NCBI GenBank assembly: GCA_032164295.1
Contig: JAJHTX010000012.1
Span: 682,001-746,000, forward strand
From: Inonotus obliquus
Taxonomy: Eukaryota > Basidiomycota > Agaricomycetes > Hymenochaetales > Hymenochaetaceae
Length of the DNA: 64,000 nt
Direction: 5' to 3'
How positions within the stretch are numbered: position 1 is the stretch's first letter; every line of letters starts with the position of its first letter. The position numbers and the translations under genes are program-made. The notes beneath the pieces were generated by a model. That model was not told where the DNA came from, made no database searches, and saw nothing but the letters and a program-made list of their open reading frames with translations. Below, piece after piece: positions 35,033 to 48,400 of this stretch.

Positions 35033-36807
35033 ATGTCAACATTATCAACAAGCAAAGCATCAGGAACAAGCAGAATCGCAAGAGATAAGAACCAACGCAT
35101 CTTACTCGAGCTCGTCTCTCAGCCAGGCAACGGTGCGCTCATTACATGTCTTCGCCTCGTCAACATGGCTAACCAGTCCCGTCCGCTCCAGACACATGTG
35201 CAGACTGCAAAGGTCTGTTCCAGCACCAAGCATTTGTTTCGTAGAACGTTCGGTCTTATGGTAGTCAAATTTCATCAGCCAAGGCTCCTCGCTGGGCATC
35301 CCATAACCTCGGCATTTTCGTCTGGTGCGTATCGCTCAGACGCACCGCCTTCCCCTATCAATTTACGAACATCTAATCATGCTATCTCGCCTCATAGCGT
35401 TCATTGCGCAAGCATCCACCGAAAGATAGGAACACACATTACCAAAGTGTACGTACGTCTGTTCAATAAACCTAGAGGCTGGTCTGACATTTCGACTCAG
35501 GAAGAGTATTACGCTCGATGATTGGACAAAGGAACAAGTCGAGGTGAACACCCGCCCTTCAATAATCTCGTTGAAGGCATGCTTACGGTCAACTCTCTGT
35601 TCATCTAGAACATGAAAGCTATTGGCAATGTCAAGGCCAATCGATACTGGAATCCGGACGAAAAGAAGCATCCTCTGCCAACTAACATGGAAGAGTCAGA
35701 ACGGGACAGTGAGCTCGAGAAGTACATCAGGTGTACGTCTTCAAACCCACTAATTGATCCCATTCTAACTGTGAACTGCCAGCAAAATACGAGTTCCAGA
35801 GGTTTCGTTCGTTGTCTGCACTTGCGGCAGAAAAGCTCGGACCCTCTCAATCTCTACAATCCAGAACGCCACTACCAACTTCCAAATCACAGTCGACGGC
35901 TACCACTCTTCCAAAGCGCTCGCAGACTGCACCTATTCATTCTGAGCCTCCTGCGAGTGCACAGTTAGCTCAACCTCCGGTTCCGAGTGCCCCAGCACTG
36001 GCCATGCGATCGGTTTCCTCTAGCTCTGGAGCTCCTGGGTTTGGTGCAGACATTGCAGTACCTCCACGAAGATCCAGTTTCAACCCATTCCCTCCTTCGG
36101 TCACAACTCCTAACTTCGCGCAACCGTCAACCTCGGCACGGGCACCACCACCAAATCAGCAAGCATCGCTCACAGAGTCGACCTTCAAAGATCTCATCTC
36201 TTTACAGGACCCTTCGCTGAATTCGTCCTTGCCGCTGCAGTATGCACCTCCACAAGGGCAGCAAGCCGCCTTCCAGACACCTGCGACAACCGGTCTCACT
36301 TCATCGCCAATTCCCACCTTCACGTCTACTCCATTTGGTTCTCCAGCAGGCGCAACAGCAAACCCGTACGCGAATTTGTCGCTAACGCCATCAATGACAG
36401 GCACCTCGTTCTCATCACCAAGTCTGGGTTCGAATCTACGAAGCGCAACACTTCCATTTGCGAGCGTGGGTCTTTCACCAATGCCACCGATGCCCACAGG
36501 TGCTCCAAGCGCCTTTCAGCAACTATCTTTCAACTCATCTCCGAATCCTTTTGCTCAAATGCAGATGCAAGCACAAGCGCAACAATACCCGGGAACGCCT
36601 CTAGCAAGCAGTCCAAGCCAGCCTTCACCTTTCTTCACTCCACCTCCTCAACCGCAACAGCCATTCCAACCTGGTGCGTTTCAAGCACCACCTAATGCGA
36701 ACACGCCGATGACTATGCAAGCACAACAAGCACAACAGATCTTCCAAGGTATGGCTGGAGGTGGCACTGGGACACATAATCCTTTTGCACACTGGGGAGG
36801 ATCATAG
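35033..36807 (+). CDS. ArfGAP-domain protein (Age/SMAP-like), multi-exon
   Basis: A GTPase-activating protein for Arf in vesicle traffic. The first ATG 35033 reads MSTLSTSKASGTSRIA. Joining four short exons gives KNQRILLELVSQPGN, TCADCKAKAPRWASHNLGIF, VCVHCASIHRKIGTHITK, that is the C-x2-C-x16-C-x2-C zinc finger with the catalytic arginine in HRKIG. NMKAIGNVKANRYWNP and a helical end (YEFQRFRSLSALAAEKLG) complete the domain, about 140 residues. The remaining 330 residues are disordered, rich in P, S, Q and A, with NPF motifs (NPFAQMQMQ, NPFAHWGG), which bind EH-domain endocytic adaptors in relatives. The C-terminus ends NPFAHWGGS. The UDP-glucose dehydrogenase gene starts 245 bp downstream on the same strand. 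Confidence 0.94.
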
Positions 36808-37051
36808 GCTGAACAATGGACTTGGTCATGTATACCTTTTTTTGTCATAACAGTACCTTGGACGATGAATGTAATTGGCATATCCGAACCAATTCTCATG
36901 TACCGGTCAAATTGTAGCCGACAGTACTGATAATGACGGGTAGCAATCCCCGTCGTAGAAATGAATATGTAAATAAAATAAAAATATTTAATTCTATGTA
37001 ATCGCGTCTGTTCCCGTCTCTCATCATCCGACTTCTTCAACTCGTACCGTC

Positions 37052-38854
37052 ATGTCTACCCTCGCAAGTACTACTCAGCGTTTCAAGGACCAAAAACCCT
37101 CTGTACGGCCAGTAAAAGTGAAGAAAATATGTTGCGGTGCGTCCATCATCTTTCCTTACATGTGTGGTGCGCTTAAATCGAGACGCGCGATCGTTCTTAA
37201 CAGTCGGTGCGGGATACGTTGGTATGTTCGGTTTCGACTTGCACAAACCGTGGTCGCGTCGTTGAGATCTCTTTAGGTGGTCCAACATGCGCTGTAATTG
37301 CTCTCAAGTGTCCACAAATCGAGGTGACCATCGTTGACCTCAGCCAGTCTCGCATCGATGCCTGGAACAGTGAGGACTTTGCTCTTCCAATCTATGAGCC
37401 TGGTCTCGTCGATGTAGTCCGCCAAGCTCGCGGTCGCAATCTCTTCTTCTCCACCGATGTCGACAAGGGGATCCAAGATGCCGACCTCATCTTCGTGTCT
37501 GTCAACACACCCACCAAGAAATCTGGCGTCGGTGCAGGATTCGCCGCTGATCTCAAGTGCGTATCAAACCACATGCATACTTTCAACCCTTCCGTTCCTG
37601 CTACATGTCTCTTATTGATGCATGCCATCCCATTATAACCATCATCTAGCTATGTAGAGCGAGCCACGCGCCGTATCGCCGCAGTCGCAACTTCCTCCAA
37701 GATTGTAGTCGAAAAGTCAACCGTTCCCTGCCGAACAGCGGAATCTATGCGGACAATCTTGGAGGCTAACTCCAAGCCCGGCTGCCGCTTCGACATTCTT
37801 AGCAATCCCGAATTCTTGGCGGAGGGCACGGCGATCACTGACCTGTTCTCTCCGGACCGTGTTCTCATCGGCTCACTGCAAACACAAGAAGGTATTGCTG
37901 CATGCAAGTCCTTATCTGAGGTCTATGCGAACTGGGTACCGTAAGCCTAACGCCTCTGATGCACCCTTCTTATTACTCATGCGCATACAAACATGATCAT
38001 AGTAAGGAACGCATCATCACTGTCGGCCTTTGGTCATCCGAACTTTCCAAACTCGCAGCAAACGCGATGCTCGCGCAGCGTATCTCCTCCGTTAACGCTC
38101 TCTCCGCAATCTGCGAAGCAACTGGCGCCAACATCGACGAAGTAGCCAACGCCGTTGGATTTGACTCCCGCATCGGCCCCAAATTCCTCAAAGCCTCCGT
38201 CGGATTCGGCGGCTCTTGCTTCCAAAAGGATATTCTCAACCTCGTATACCTAAGCGAGAGCCTCCACTTACCTGAAGTCGCTGCATACTGGCGCCAAGTC
38301 GTCGAGTTAAACGAATATCAGAAACATCGGTTCTCAAAGACCGTTGTCGACACACTTTTCAACACTATCACTGGTAAACGTATCGCTGTCCTTGGTTTCG
38401 CTTTCAAAGCAGATACAGGCGACACTCGCGAAAGCGCTGCAATCACGCTCATACGCGACTTCTTAGCCGAACGCGCCTTCGTCAAGATCTACGATCCCAA
38501 AGTCGAACACTCCCAAATCTGGCAAGACCTCCAAGAAGCCGTCCCAACTTCCACTCTCGAAGAAAGCACGTCTCACCCTTTTGTTTCAAACCGATACTCA
38601 AACTAATAAAATTTTATTTATCAGTCCAAAAGCAAGTAACAATCTGCCCGACCGCTTTCGACGCCTGTTCATCCTCCGAAGCCGTTGTCATCGCAACGGA
38701 ATGGAAAGAGTTCCGAGACATTGATTGGAAAACCATATACGAGAGCATGGAAAAGCCTGCTTTTGTCTTTGATGGGCGTATCTTAGTCGATGCCGACAAA
38801 CTTCGAGAAATCGGATTCAGAGTCAAAGTCATTGGGCGAGGTGAACGGCTTTAG
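37052..38854 (+). CDS. UDP-glucose 6-dehydrogenase, multi-exon
   Basis: Oxidises UDP-glucose twice with NAD to UDP-glucuronate, the source of glucuronic acid and xylose for wall and capsule-like polymers. It starts ATG 37052 ([17 protein letters not shown]). The NAD loop [19 protein letters not shown] is assembled from three exons, the middle one only 18 nt (37204-37221). Then come [84 protein letters not shown], the catalytic cysteine in [19 protein letters not shown], and [20 protein letters not shown]. The C-terminal domain ends [20 protein letters not shown] at TAG 38852. Active-site residues are complete. Confidence 0.95.
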
Positions 38855-39276
38855 ATGGATGGCAAGACTCTGGGAACAGAAGACTTTGACTCGGAGTTTC
38901 GAGAAAGGACAGAGCATCTTGGACTCTTTGTAGAACCCAATTCATTTTGCTTTGTTTCGTTCCCAATTAGTCTTGCGTTCACGCAAGGACTCCCTTCTGA
39001 CTACGTCCTCCTGATACCCACCTCTTGCTAAAAGAAATTGATAATTACATAGAAATATAACCACACAATACCGATGATTCGGACTGTCTATGATATGAAA
39101 GAGGTATACGGACAGTTTGCTTGGACGTAAGGTTCATCAACGTCGATTAGACGCCGGTCATTAAAACTAAGTAGACTATTAAGACATTACGATAGAACTT
39201 GAAGAATTCAAAATCCACGAATGACAGAAAAAAGAACCATTCCATTAACCTCCACCTCACCTTCCTCCCCTCATCT
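38855..39276. other. Convergent intergenic region
   Basis: About 420 bp between the 3' ends of UDP-glucose dehydrogenase (+) and LCB2 (-). No gene seen; both polyadenylation regions must lie here. Confidence 0.6.
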
Positions 39277-41424
39277 TCAAGGCATCTCAACCAACTCTAC
39301 CGCCCTCGCAATAACTTCCTCAATCCCCCACCTCTCCCCATTCCCATGCTTCAAATCAAGCACATCCCCAATCTCATCACAAGCTCTCAAAACAACATCC
39401 ACATCCTCCTTCGTATGAGCCGCACTCAAACAAAACCGAACTCTACTCGTCACAAGCGGAGTAGCGGGATACGCCACAACAACCACAGCAATAGGTGTCT
39501 TCCTCTCCAACATCATCCTACTAAACACACACATTTTACCCGGGTTGAATAGTAAGAGAGGGACGATAGGTGAATCGACGTGACCGTATGTTATGAATCC
39601 GAGTTTATCGAGTCCTCGAGAGAGGTAACGCGAGATGAACGCGAGTCTACGAAGACGTTCTCGACCTTCACTTCCATCTTTCAAAGATCTCGGTAAATCC
39701 ATCCATGACGGTATACAAGCCGCAGGCGCCGGACCAGGATAGACATATTTCCCAGGTTCCGTTTCATCCATCGGTTCCAAAGGAGGAGAAATACCCATAA
39801 TACTGGCCATGCTAGCCAGAATTTGCGTCAAGACTGGTGGAGACATCGACTCCGCATATGGTCCCAAGTGCCCGCGGACTCGTAGTCTATCGCAAAGGGA
39901 CTTGGTACCTGAGATGTATCCTCCGGCAGCTCCGAAAGATTTCGTAAACGTTCCCATGAGAATGTCAATCTCTTTTGGGTCCACCCCGAAATAATCCGCA
40001 ACGCCTCGTCCGTGTGGTCCAAGTGCGCCGATAGAGTGCGCTTCATCAATGAATAGGTAGAACTATAAATAACGAAAACGGAAATAAACCGATCATTAGA
40101 TGCCTAATGGGAAAACGAAGGTTGGACGAAGAAATACCTTGTAACGTTTCTTGAGTTCCATAATGACAGGCAAATTCGTCAAGGTACCCTCCATGCTGTA
40201 CAACCCCTCAACGATGAGCAAAATCTTCTTCCAAGGTCTATGCGTTCTCGGTTGTCCTTGACTAATAACCTCCCGAAGCAGCGACTCGAGTGATTCCATG
40301 TTATTATGCTTGAACATCCTCACATTCGCCCCACTCAGCCGAACACCATACCGAATGGACGCGTGGTTCAGCTCATCCGAAATCACCAAACAACCTTTAT
40401 TCACCAACGCCGGTAGAATCGCAGAGTTGGTCGCAAATCCCATCGAGCTAATCAACGCATCTTCTTTGCCAAGGAACTTCGCCACAAGTTGTTCAGTTTG
40501 CAGGTGAATGTCAAGAGTGCCACCTTCCAGCCGCGAACCGCCTGCGCTGGTCCCATAGCGCTTTACACCTTCCTCGACAGCATCCGCACAACCACCTCGA
40601 GCTTGAGCAAAACCGAGATAGTTATAGGAAGACAGGTTCAGAGCACGCGTTCGAGAGCCAGTGAGTTTGAATGTATCGTTGAGATCCTCGCTGTATCGGT
40701 CGAGCAAAGCAATGGTTCTTCCAGGGACACCCGTGACTGGACGTGAGAAGCAATCATCCATACGCTTCTTCAATCTACGCGTGTAGAATGAATCAAAGTC
40801 CGAGTTGAGCGGAGCATAACCCTAGCGTTAAGGCGTGTCAGCCCTCGGCCCTCCGCTGCATGAATGAAATGAAAAAAACAAACGCACATCCCTCTCCTTG
40901 AGGTGCTTATAGCTCGCCGGACGCAACCTCTTCCCAAGAAAGTCCCTCAAATGCCCCAAACAAATAAGTATAATGTAACTTATATACGTCGTGAGCAAGA
41001 TCCTATAGGGAGGTTCCACTTCTTCCAGCTCGTACTTGCTATCAGGACGCACAGAAGACTCGTAACGATACTGTTCATTCGCGCAATGTCCAAACTCTGA
41101 ATGGAGAGTCGTGAAAACCTGTTCCGACGTCGGAGGCGTACTCGGAAGCAACAGCCCATCCTTATTATCGACGTCCCCATCCTCGTTCAAGACCGTGTCT
41201 TCGCTGGAAGTCGTAAGCGTGGATGAGAGCGACAGAGCGGGAGTCGAAGTGGGTGTACTGTTATTCGAGTTTCGCGACGCCGCAGCCGAACGAGACATGG
41301 CATCCATTTGCGAGACGGCCGAGAGGTAGGAGGCAGCAGAAGATAGGTTAACGGTCGACTTTTTCTTCCGTGAAAACATGGATGGAGTCTGAGAGGGAGA
41401 GGTGAAAGCCATAGGCGAGGGCAT
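39277..41424 (-). CDS. LCB2: Serine palmitoyltransferase subunit 2 (LCB2)
   Basis: PLP-dependent subunit of the ER enzyme that joins serine and palmitoyl-CoA, the first step of sphingolipid synthesis. The start ATG 41424 reads MPSPMAFTSPSQTPSMFSR. A serine-rich N-terminus of about 110 residues precedes a membrane segment (ILLTTYISYIILICLGHLRD). The catalytic domain follows: LNLSSYNYLGFAQARGGC, RYGTSAGGSRLEGGTLDIH, EDALISSMGFATNSAILPAL, ISDELNHASIRYGVRLSGA, LLIVEGLYSMEGTLTNLP and the PLP lysine in MGTFTKSFGAAGGYISG. The last exons run to 39277. Introns at about 40063-40138 and 40820-40886 are evident. The hydrophobic segment and long N-terminus match LCB2 rather than the soluble homologues KBL/BioF. 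Confidence 0.95.
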
Positions 41425-41969
41425 GTTCGTTGGGTTTTTTTTCACTTGACCGGTTTTTTCCTTCTTCCCCAGCTACGCGTCTATGTATACTCGTTGCCGT
41501 GCGAATGATGCCTGGCAGGAAGCCAGACAAATTTCTACGGCAATAGACGCGTGTTGATGATGAGGGGAGGAGGGAAGGTTGGAGGAAGCCTGGATATGGA
41601 TTACATAGTTCAGTTCGGCAAAGTGACACTACACATCCAATATGACTAACGTAAATTCGCATAAAACAGAAAACATAAAATGCATTGCATAATTCGCAAA
41701 ATACGTAGAATATCACTTTCATTCTCGTTTCTGCATATACTTCATCATAACAGATAGAATAAGACGTGCTCAGACGAGTACCGGTCGCAAAAACAAGTCC
41801 CAACCATAATCACCTGCAAAAACACAGGCACATTGCCCAGAGCATTCCTTACTTATCGCTCAGGCACTAGTCCTTCGTCCATCCGCGCTCGACAGCCTCG
41901 TGTCGTCTTCGTAAACCACGTTTCGTAGTCATACGTTCGGGACTAATGGAACAAATGAAGCCAGTCTTC
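41425..41969. other. Intergenic region between LCB2 and the EST1/SMG7-like gene
   Basis: About 545 bp, upstream of LCB2 and downstream of the next minus-strand gene. A T-rich tract (GGGTTTTTTTTCACTTGAC at about 41434) lies 10 bp before the LCB2 start. No further gene seen. Confidence 0.55.
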
Positions 41970-44900
41970 TCACGTACCCCAAATAGACTGATTGATAGAC
42001 GTAGTCGAATGCGGTATACCATTGCCAACTCCCGACAGGCCACCCACCCCTCCAGAGTCGTAGAACAAGAACGGATCTGGCTCTCCAGCACCGACATGCT
42101 GAGGAAAACCCTGCAACCGTGCGTCTTGAATCTGCGCATGCTGCGGTGCATGTGATACATGCGAATCATAGAACACCTGCTGTGCGGCTGCGGGAACAGG
42201 GACAGGCGCAGGTGTAAATGTGCTGTGAAAAACATTTTGAGGGCCGGAGAAAGATAAGCTTTGGTGATGTCCTCCAATGCGATGCCCGTTGTAAGATCCT
42301 CCAACATGTCCGATGGGAAGTGCCGATGCCATGCTGTTGAGTCCTTGGTAAACCGAGTCTTGCGTATTCGTCAATGGTTGACTTATCGTTGGCTGGGAAA
42401 CTGAGAACGATTGTGATCTTCCGCGCTCATGTCCAGGCGCCAATGACCCAGGGGCATAATTTGAAACTGAAGATAAAATCGAAACCGAAGATACCAAAGG
42501 ACCCATCTGTCCCAACTGATCAGTTGTATTGCTACTCCATATCGAGGACTTGGTTGGTGAATTGAACGGTCCAGAGCCAAACAACAGAGAAGACTGCGGT
42601 ATTGAGGACGTTGTCCCTTGCGGTTGCCCAAACGGTGCGACTTCGCTTCTCGACCGAGAGAATCCAAGCACATTGTTTAATAAATCCTGTGCCGTTGTGC
42701 CCGAGCTAGATATGACAGGAGGGGGCAAGCGCGTTGGTGAAGCTGCCGCCGTCACCGGTGACTGTGCTGATGGGTAAGCGCGAGGACTCATATGAGGAGG
42801 TTGTATGATCCTTTGTAATGGGGATAAATACGATCTATTTTGATCGTCAGAAAACATTGTTTGGACATTGTTAACAATGCTTACTTCGGCGGGCTCCAAA
42901 CTATTCTCTCGTCCTCTTCCTCATCAAACTCGGTGTCAGTCCTTAGATCGTCTCGAAGGGCCTCTTTGAATGCTTCACGAACAACGTCATCTTCCGTACG
43001 AGACGTCTGGGTCGTATTGCCATCATCGTCATCATCACCCTCTTGCGGCTGTATAAGCTCTGGTGGCGGAGGCGAGGTTGCTTGAACTGCTTCCGGGGTT
43101 GGTGAACGTGCAAGCTCAATAGGTATCGTCTGGATCCCAGTGGCCACAAACTGACCACCAACGCGTGAGATAGGCGGTCTCTAGATTAAAAAGTCAATAC
43201 GGCACACAACCTACAAGAAGTAAGTCCCACATCGATAGTCAAAATCTGCTCGGCATCCTTCAACATATCCGATATTCGCATAAGGTATTCCTCATTCGGA
43301 TGCACTTCCTCCTGACCAGGCGTAAGTCCATTCGCCGTCAAATCAGGACAAGCTAGCAAAGCCCTTCTAACGGGTGAGAAACCAGCCAAATCCAGATCCT
43401 CATCCAGAGGGTTCTTCAATTCAGGCAGCTTAGCCGGTGGGAATGTCTCGCCGAGCGGTGTCAACAATGTGGCATACGCATCCCAGAGTCTCCTGATAGA
43501 AGTTTTAAGGTATTCAGGAGTCGAAGCAGACGCTGCCGTGATAGCGAGGTAGTCTATATTGGTACGAAGCCATTTGGACGTGATACGAAGCGCGGGAAGG
43601 ATACGTCGGAAAACACGAGTGATCTGTTGGGCAAGATCACCCTTGTCCTGAATGTCCTCAATCGTAACCGATAATTGCACCTTGGCAGTGTCAAACAGTG
43701 CACGCAACAGTGAAAGAACATGGGTAGCAATGAGCGGTTCGATGATCATTCGATCTGTACGGATGTTCTTGTCCCGGATCATCCGAATCTTCCAGAGTGC
43801 GCTGAACGCGAGAATGATCACTTCGGAAACGGTGTTGGCTGGAAGCGCCGGTTCAGCAATAAGCGCCCTGAACCTGGAGATAACATGTCGTGAATGCTTT
43901 GAAGCACGCGTCGCATGTCTAAAATACACATTAGGACACACGACACAGGTGTAAGTGATTAACATACTCGTCAGAATCGAGATACCACAGGCCATGAAGA
44001 ACAACCACAAGATCCAGAAATCGATCCACTCGGACTTTCTGAATAGCATTTGGATCATCGACGGTGTTTCCCTTGGATGATCGATACTGATCCAAGGCCT
44101 TCTTCAGCACGGTGTTCAAGTTGTCTGATGCAGTGTCATAAGGTTGTCGAACGCACAAGGCGCGGTAGTAGTGTAACAAAGACCCAAAGGAGTCCTTTTG
44201 GTATGAGGAGAGAATGGCAAGCTGATGAGACGCGTTCCCATCATCCGGAAGCAGTAACCTTGCTTGTTCGTAGATATTCCTTGCTCGATTGTAATTACGC
44301 GGTCTAGCTGGCGGTTCGAATCCGCCCCTCTTTCCGCCTCTTCCAACTCTCCTTGCAGGCCCTTCCTCATGACCCGCCCTTGGCCTCCCACCACCGTCAT
44401 TGTACTGTTCTCGATATCGAGCAATATCACCCAGACAAACTAATAGTTTCGTGAACGTCGCGAGCCTAACCTGCTTTTCATCCTCCGTTATCGGCGATGT
44501 ATCGACATGTTCCGGAAATAGATTCCTTCCCGAATCCGCGGAGAGAACATTCTCCTGCTCTGCCAATAACACTTCAGCTCTACTGAGAGCTGATCGTGCT
44601 TCAGTCAGACCGAACTGGGATTGGTATCGAACAAGGAGCTGAATGTAGAACCTCTCCTCCTCCGCAAGAAACTGTCGGAACCGTGCGAGTGTCTTGCGGT
44701 ATTCAACATGTCCCCCTTCTCCAGGACCTTGGCGTGCCGGCGGCTTATTCGCGGAAGGTGAGAATAGCTTCCGGTCAAGTATGACCACTCGCTGCTTGTA
44801 AACCGCGATGAACTGGTAGGATGTTTGCATCCAAATGTGCGTCTCTGCATCCTTCGCTTCATTGGAAGTCGGATACAGCAGCAGCAATTTGAGATGCTGC

Positions 44901-45165
44901 TTCCGAAGGCTATGGAATGCGAGTGAACTGCAAGTTCGGACAAGAGCCAGTGGCTCATTCAAGAAAATTTTGCACCTTTTCCGTTTGAATTCGACGTCCT
45001 TGTCTAATGTTTCATTCTTCTTGATTGCTTCTTTCAAGCTCTGAGCAAGTGTCCGGGCTTCCCTGATAATCAAAAGTGTGAGCGCCAAACTGTATGTACG
45101 CCACGAATAAGCAAGAGCTCCAACCTAGCTACATCGGACGCAGATTGGTGAACAAGGTCTTGCAT
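41970..45165 (-). CDS. EST1/SMG7-like protein (14-3-3-like TPR domain), multi-exon
   Basis: Members act in nonsense-mediated mRNA decay (SMG7/Ebs1) or telomerase recruitment (Est1). The likely start is ATG 45165 (MQDLVHQSASDVARLEL), spliced to REARTLAQSLKEAIKKNETL. The 14-3-3-like helical domain has RFRQFLAEEERFYIQLLVRY and CLGDIARYREQY. The hallmark is YNRARNIYEQARLLLPDDG, NASHQLAILSSYQKDSFGSL and LHYYRALCVRQPYDTASDNL. The C-terminal half has helical-hairpin sequence (FSALWKIRMIRDK, RVFRRILPALRITSKWLRTN) and then a long disordered tail rich in S, P, G and H, ending HSTTSINQSIWGT at 41970. An acidic link (GDDDDDGNTTQTS) joins the two parts. Whether it serves decay or telomeres cannot be told from sequence; SMG7/Ebs1 role is my preference. 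Confidence 0.87.
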
Positions 45166-45495
45166 AATGTGCGCATATGTTGACGGATAACTCGTCGAAA
45201 TGCACGCTTGTTACGAAACAGCAAGGACGATCATAGCTAATGGTAAAGTTGAGGAGTGAAGTTCTCTCCATCCATGAGGTGAAACGGATGCTGTGACTAA
45301 GTCCGCACAAGTCAGTCGAATTTTCCCACGCCTTCAAGAGTAAAATTTAATCTTTGAAGTGATCCTACATTTAATCAAAAAAATAATGCAGACGGAAACA
45401 GGACTAGACTAACAGATACAGCGTTTGAATCACAGAAGCACAACAGAAAGTAGGCAAGATCAAATCAATTGAAGACATCAGGTTGAGAACTACTA

Positions 45496-48400
45496 CTAAG
45501 GCGGATGAAGTTGACCTACAGAGAGAAGTTCATCAGTCAACTCCCCTGATATGTAAGGATGCGCAACAATAACTCACTAAAGGCATGATAATTATCCTCC
45601 ATAAACAACGAATGGCCACCTGTAAAATCCGGCGTGTGCTGTAAACCTTGAGATGCATGCTGGCTTTGTGGTCCGTGGTGTTGAGAATTCGAGAGAATAC
45701 TGGGAAAGCCATACATAGAACCGAGCATAGACGGCTGGGGATAATCGCCCCAATATTGTGACAAGCGTCCACTGCTATCAGCGATTCCAACCGGGCCGCG
45801 ATGGTTGCCCGCAGAAGCTCGTTCATCAACAAAACCAGTGCTGTAGTGCTGAGGTAGAACAGACGTCGAAAGTCCAGCCGGGAAGTCCACCGGCCCCTCC
45901 GAAGACCATCGCGAGTATGAATTGAAAAGCGAAAACGCGCGGCTACTGTCCGTGGTAGCTACTACGGGGTCGTATCGTTGCCCATTCATTGTCGTAGGCG
46001 CATACGCCTGAGACGCTGTCGCTGGGTTGCCGCGAACCGCATGAAGATGTGAAGGGTCTCCCAAGGTGATGTTATCAATGCGGTCGTCGGCAGACCGTTT
46101 TCTCGGGCGATCAATCGCTGCGATGGGCATCTCATAATCCGGGAGATCATCTTTAGCTCCGTGTAGTAGTTGCCATGCCCTAGCGGCACTCGGCCAAACT
46201 ATTTCAATACGCTTCAGTACATCCATACACTTGCCGAGACCAATTGAGGCTTGCGGGTCAGTCGGATTCGTAGCCACTAAAGGAAGAAGAAATCAGTATT
46301 AGCGAGCGCAGAGGCAGGTTGGTACGTACTAGTTGTCATATGCATAATTCCAGCCGTAAAAATATAATAACTAAGAAATACAGGGCAACGCTTCAGGCAG
46401 AAGTGCTCTTGATATATCGATACTTTTATAATATCTGAGTTAGCCTCATATAAAGAGAGATCATTCTTATAACACACCGATAGATGTTATGTGATTAGCG
46501 GCGGAGACACACAAGTTGAAGTTCTTTTGCGCTGCAGAATAAGTCTTTTGATCGACTGGACTCCCTGGGCGTAAGCTACAAAACATGCGGTTATAAGCGA
46601 ACGAGTACAGACAAATAAAAGGAATCACAAACCGTTTTTGATGCATTGCAAGATATTGTGGAATACTGAAGTATTCGTTTGTCAGAGTTAATATCCTCGT
46701 GAAAGATAGAGGTCACTCACAATGGTCGATGGAGCAGGATAACAACACACCAATATTGCATGTGTAAGATGAGTACATTGGGCGGTGGTATAGCCGTTGA
46801 CCGAACGCCAGTGTCGAATCGCAAATAATCGGGTAGATCCATGTACCACCTGTCCAATGTACGCTCGAGCTGCAATGCCTCAAAAGTACGGCTCGACACT
46901 GGGTTTACCGCGTAAATCGCCTGCATAATCATGGCAAGAATTGATGCTAAAAATCCAAGTCAAGCCAAAGCTAATACAGAGAGACAATGATAACCAACAT
47001 AGACGGGCAGACTCGTTAAAACATGATATTATCCTGCCCGTGATAGGAGCGAACGCCGGTAATGGAGCACTAACTGCCTCTACGGGGTCGGAGAGAATAG
47101 AATTAGGGGTAGTCTCATTTGGAACCCATAACTCCAATTCTTCCTGCTGTATTGGAGTAAGCATAACGCTCATATGCAGTTTCAGGGTAATTACCTCGTC
47201 GGTACTGGGCAGTCGCGTATCATAATCGGCCTCGAATATTGAAAGCGGTCGACCGATATACGCTGAAACATACTTGTCCATAATGACACACGCATACCAA
47301 ATCCGTTTGCGGAGTTGCTGCTCGATGGGACTGAAAAGCGGTTCGCCATCACGAGTCCATGTATCCGAGTTTCGGTGCATTCCAAGGTCCTGAGCCTTTG
47401 TTCGCGTATTATAAATTAATAAGGGTACGAAATGCGACAACAATGCACTCACCATCCTGACGGCCATCCCAATGTATAACCAACTTTGGGCCATAGCGCC
47501 AATTCCGATTTCCCTATAGCCCATCAAGATCAATGCCTGACAGGTGCTCGGTCGAGAGCTAGCATAAGTCCTATCCAGCAAGTCCTTTGCACGCTCCAGA
47601 AAGCCGTCTCCAGCTGCCCACATGAGTCCCGAATCAGGCTCCGGAAGTTCAGCGTCCGTTTCAAGTCCGGACGTGACTTTAGTCTCGGGAGTATTCGATA
47701 CGTCCGGACCTTCAGTACGGGTCATGGTTGTCCCCGTATCTCCCTCTTTGTTCTGTGTACTATCTGCCTCTGCCGTAGGCTGGGACGGCTCCAGCAGAAC
47801 TTGAGGAGGAGACGCCGTTGTGCCATGGGCGACCGGAGCATATCGAGCGGCAATGGCAAACATGGAAAGTAAGAGAAGAGTTGGTATCCTGGTTCCTTCT
47901 GGTGTAGAGGATACACTGGCGCTTTCAGCCTCCTTTGCCTGGTCACTGGAGGCAGAATCTGTCGACGCTGACCGACCTGGTTGAGATTGCGAACCCGCAG
48001 CAGAGTTAGTTGGACGACCTCGATCGCTAGTGGATCTATCTTCTGGTGCTGACACGTCAGGCTTGTCCAATTCATCGTGCCTACGGAATAGTCAGACGAT
48101 GAGACCACTATCAGAAGCAGCATCGCTCACATCTTCTTGAACTCTTGAAGAAATGTTTGCTTATGAACGATAGGCAGAAATGGATGTACATGTGCAAAAT
48201 AGAGCTGCAAGAGATGTTCTTGAACATCACGAGGCGGTAGCTTAGCTCTTGCGGCACGTTCGCAAGCTTCTGCTTCTCTTACTCTGGCCAAATGCATAGT
48301 GGATTGCGGTGCAACGGGGGGCCATACTCTTGCTTTCGGGAAATGCCTAGACGGAGGGGCTGAGTCGCGGAATGGGGACGGAGGATTTAATAACGTACCA

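Noticed and set aside
44303..44330. GGTTCGAATCC, resembling a tRNA T-arm box
   Set aside because: It lies inside the EST1/SMG7 coding exon (GGFEPPARP on the minus strand) and no acceptor stem or anticodon arm surrounds it.
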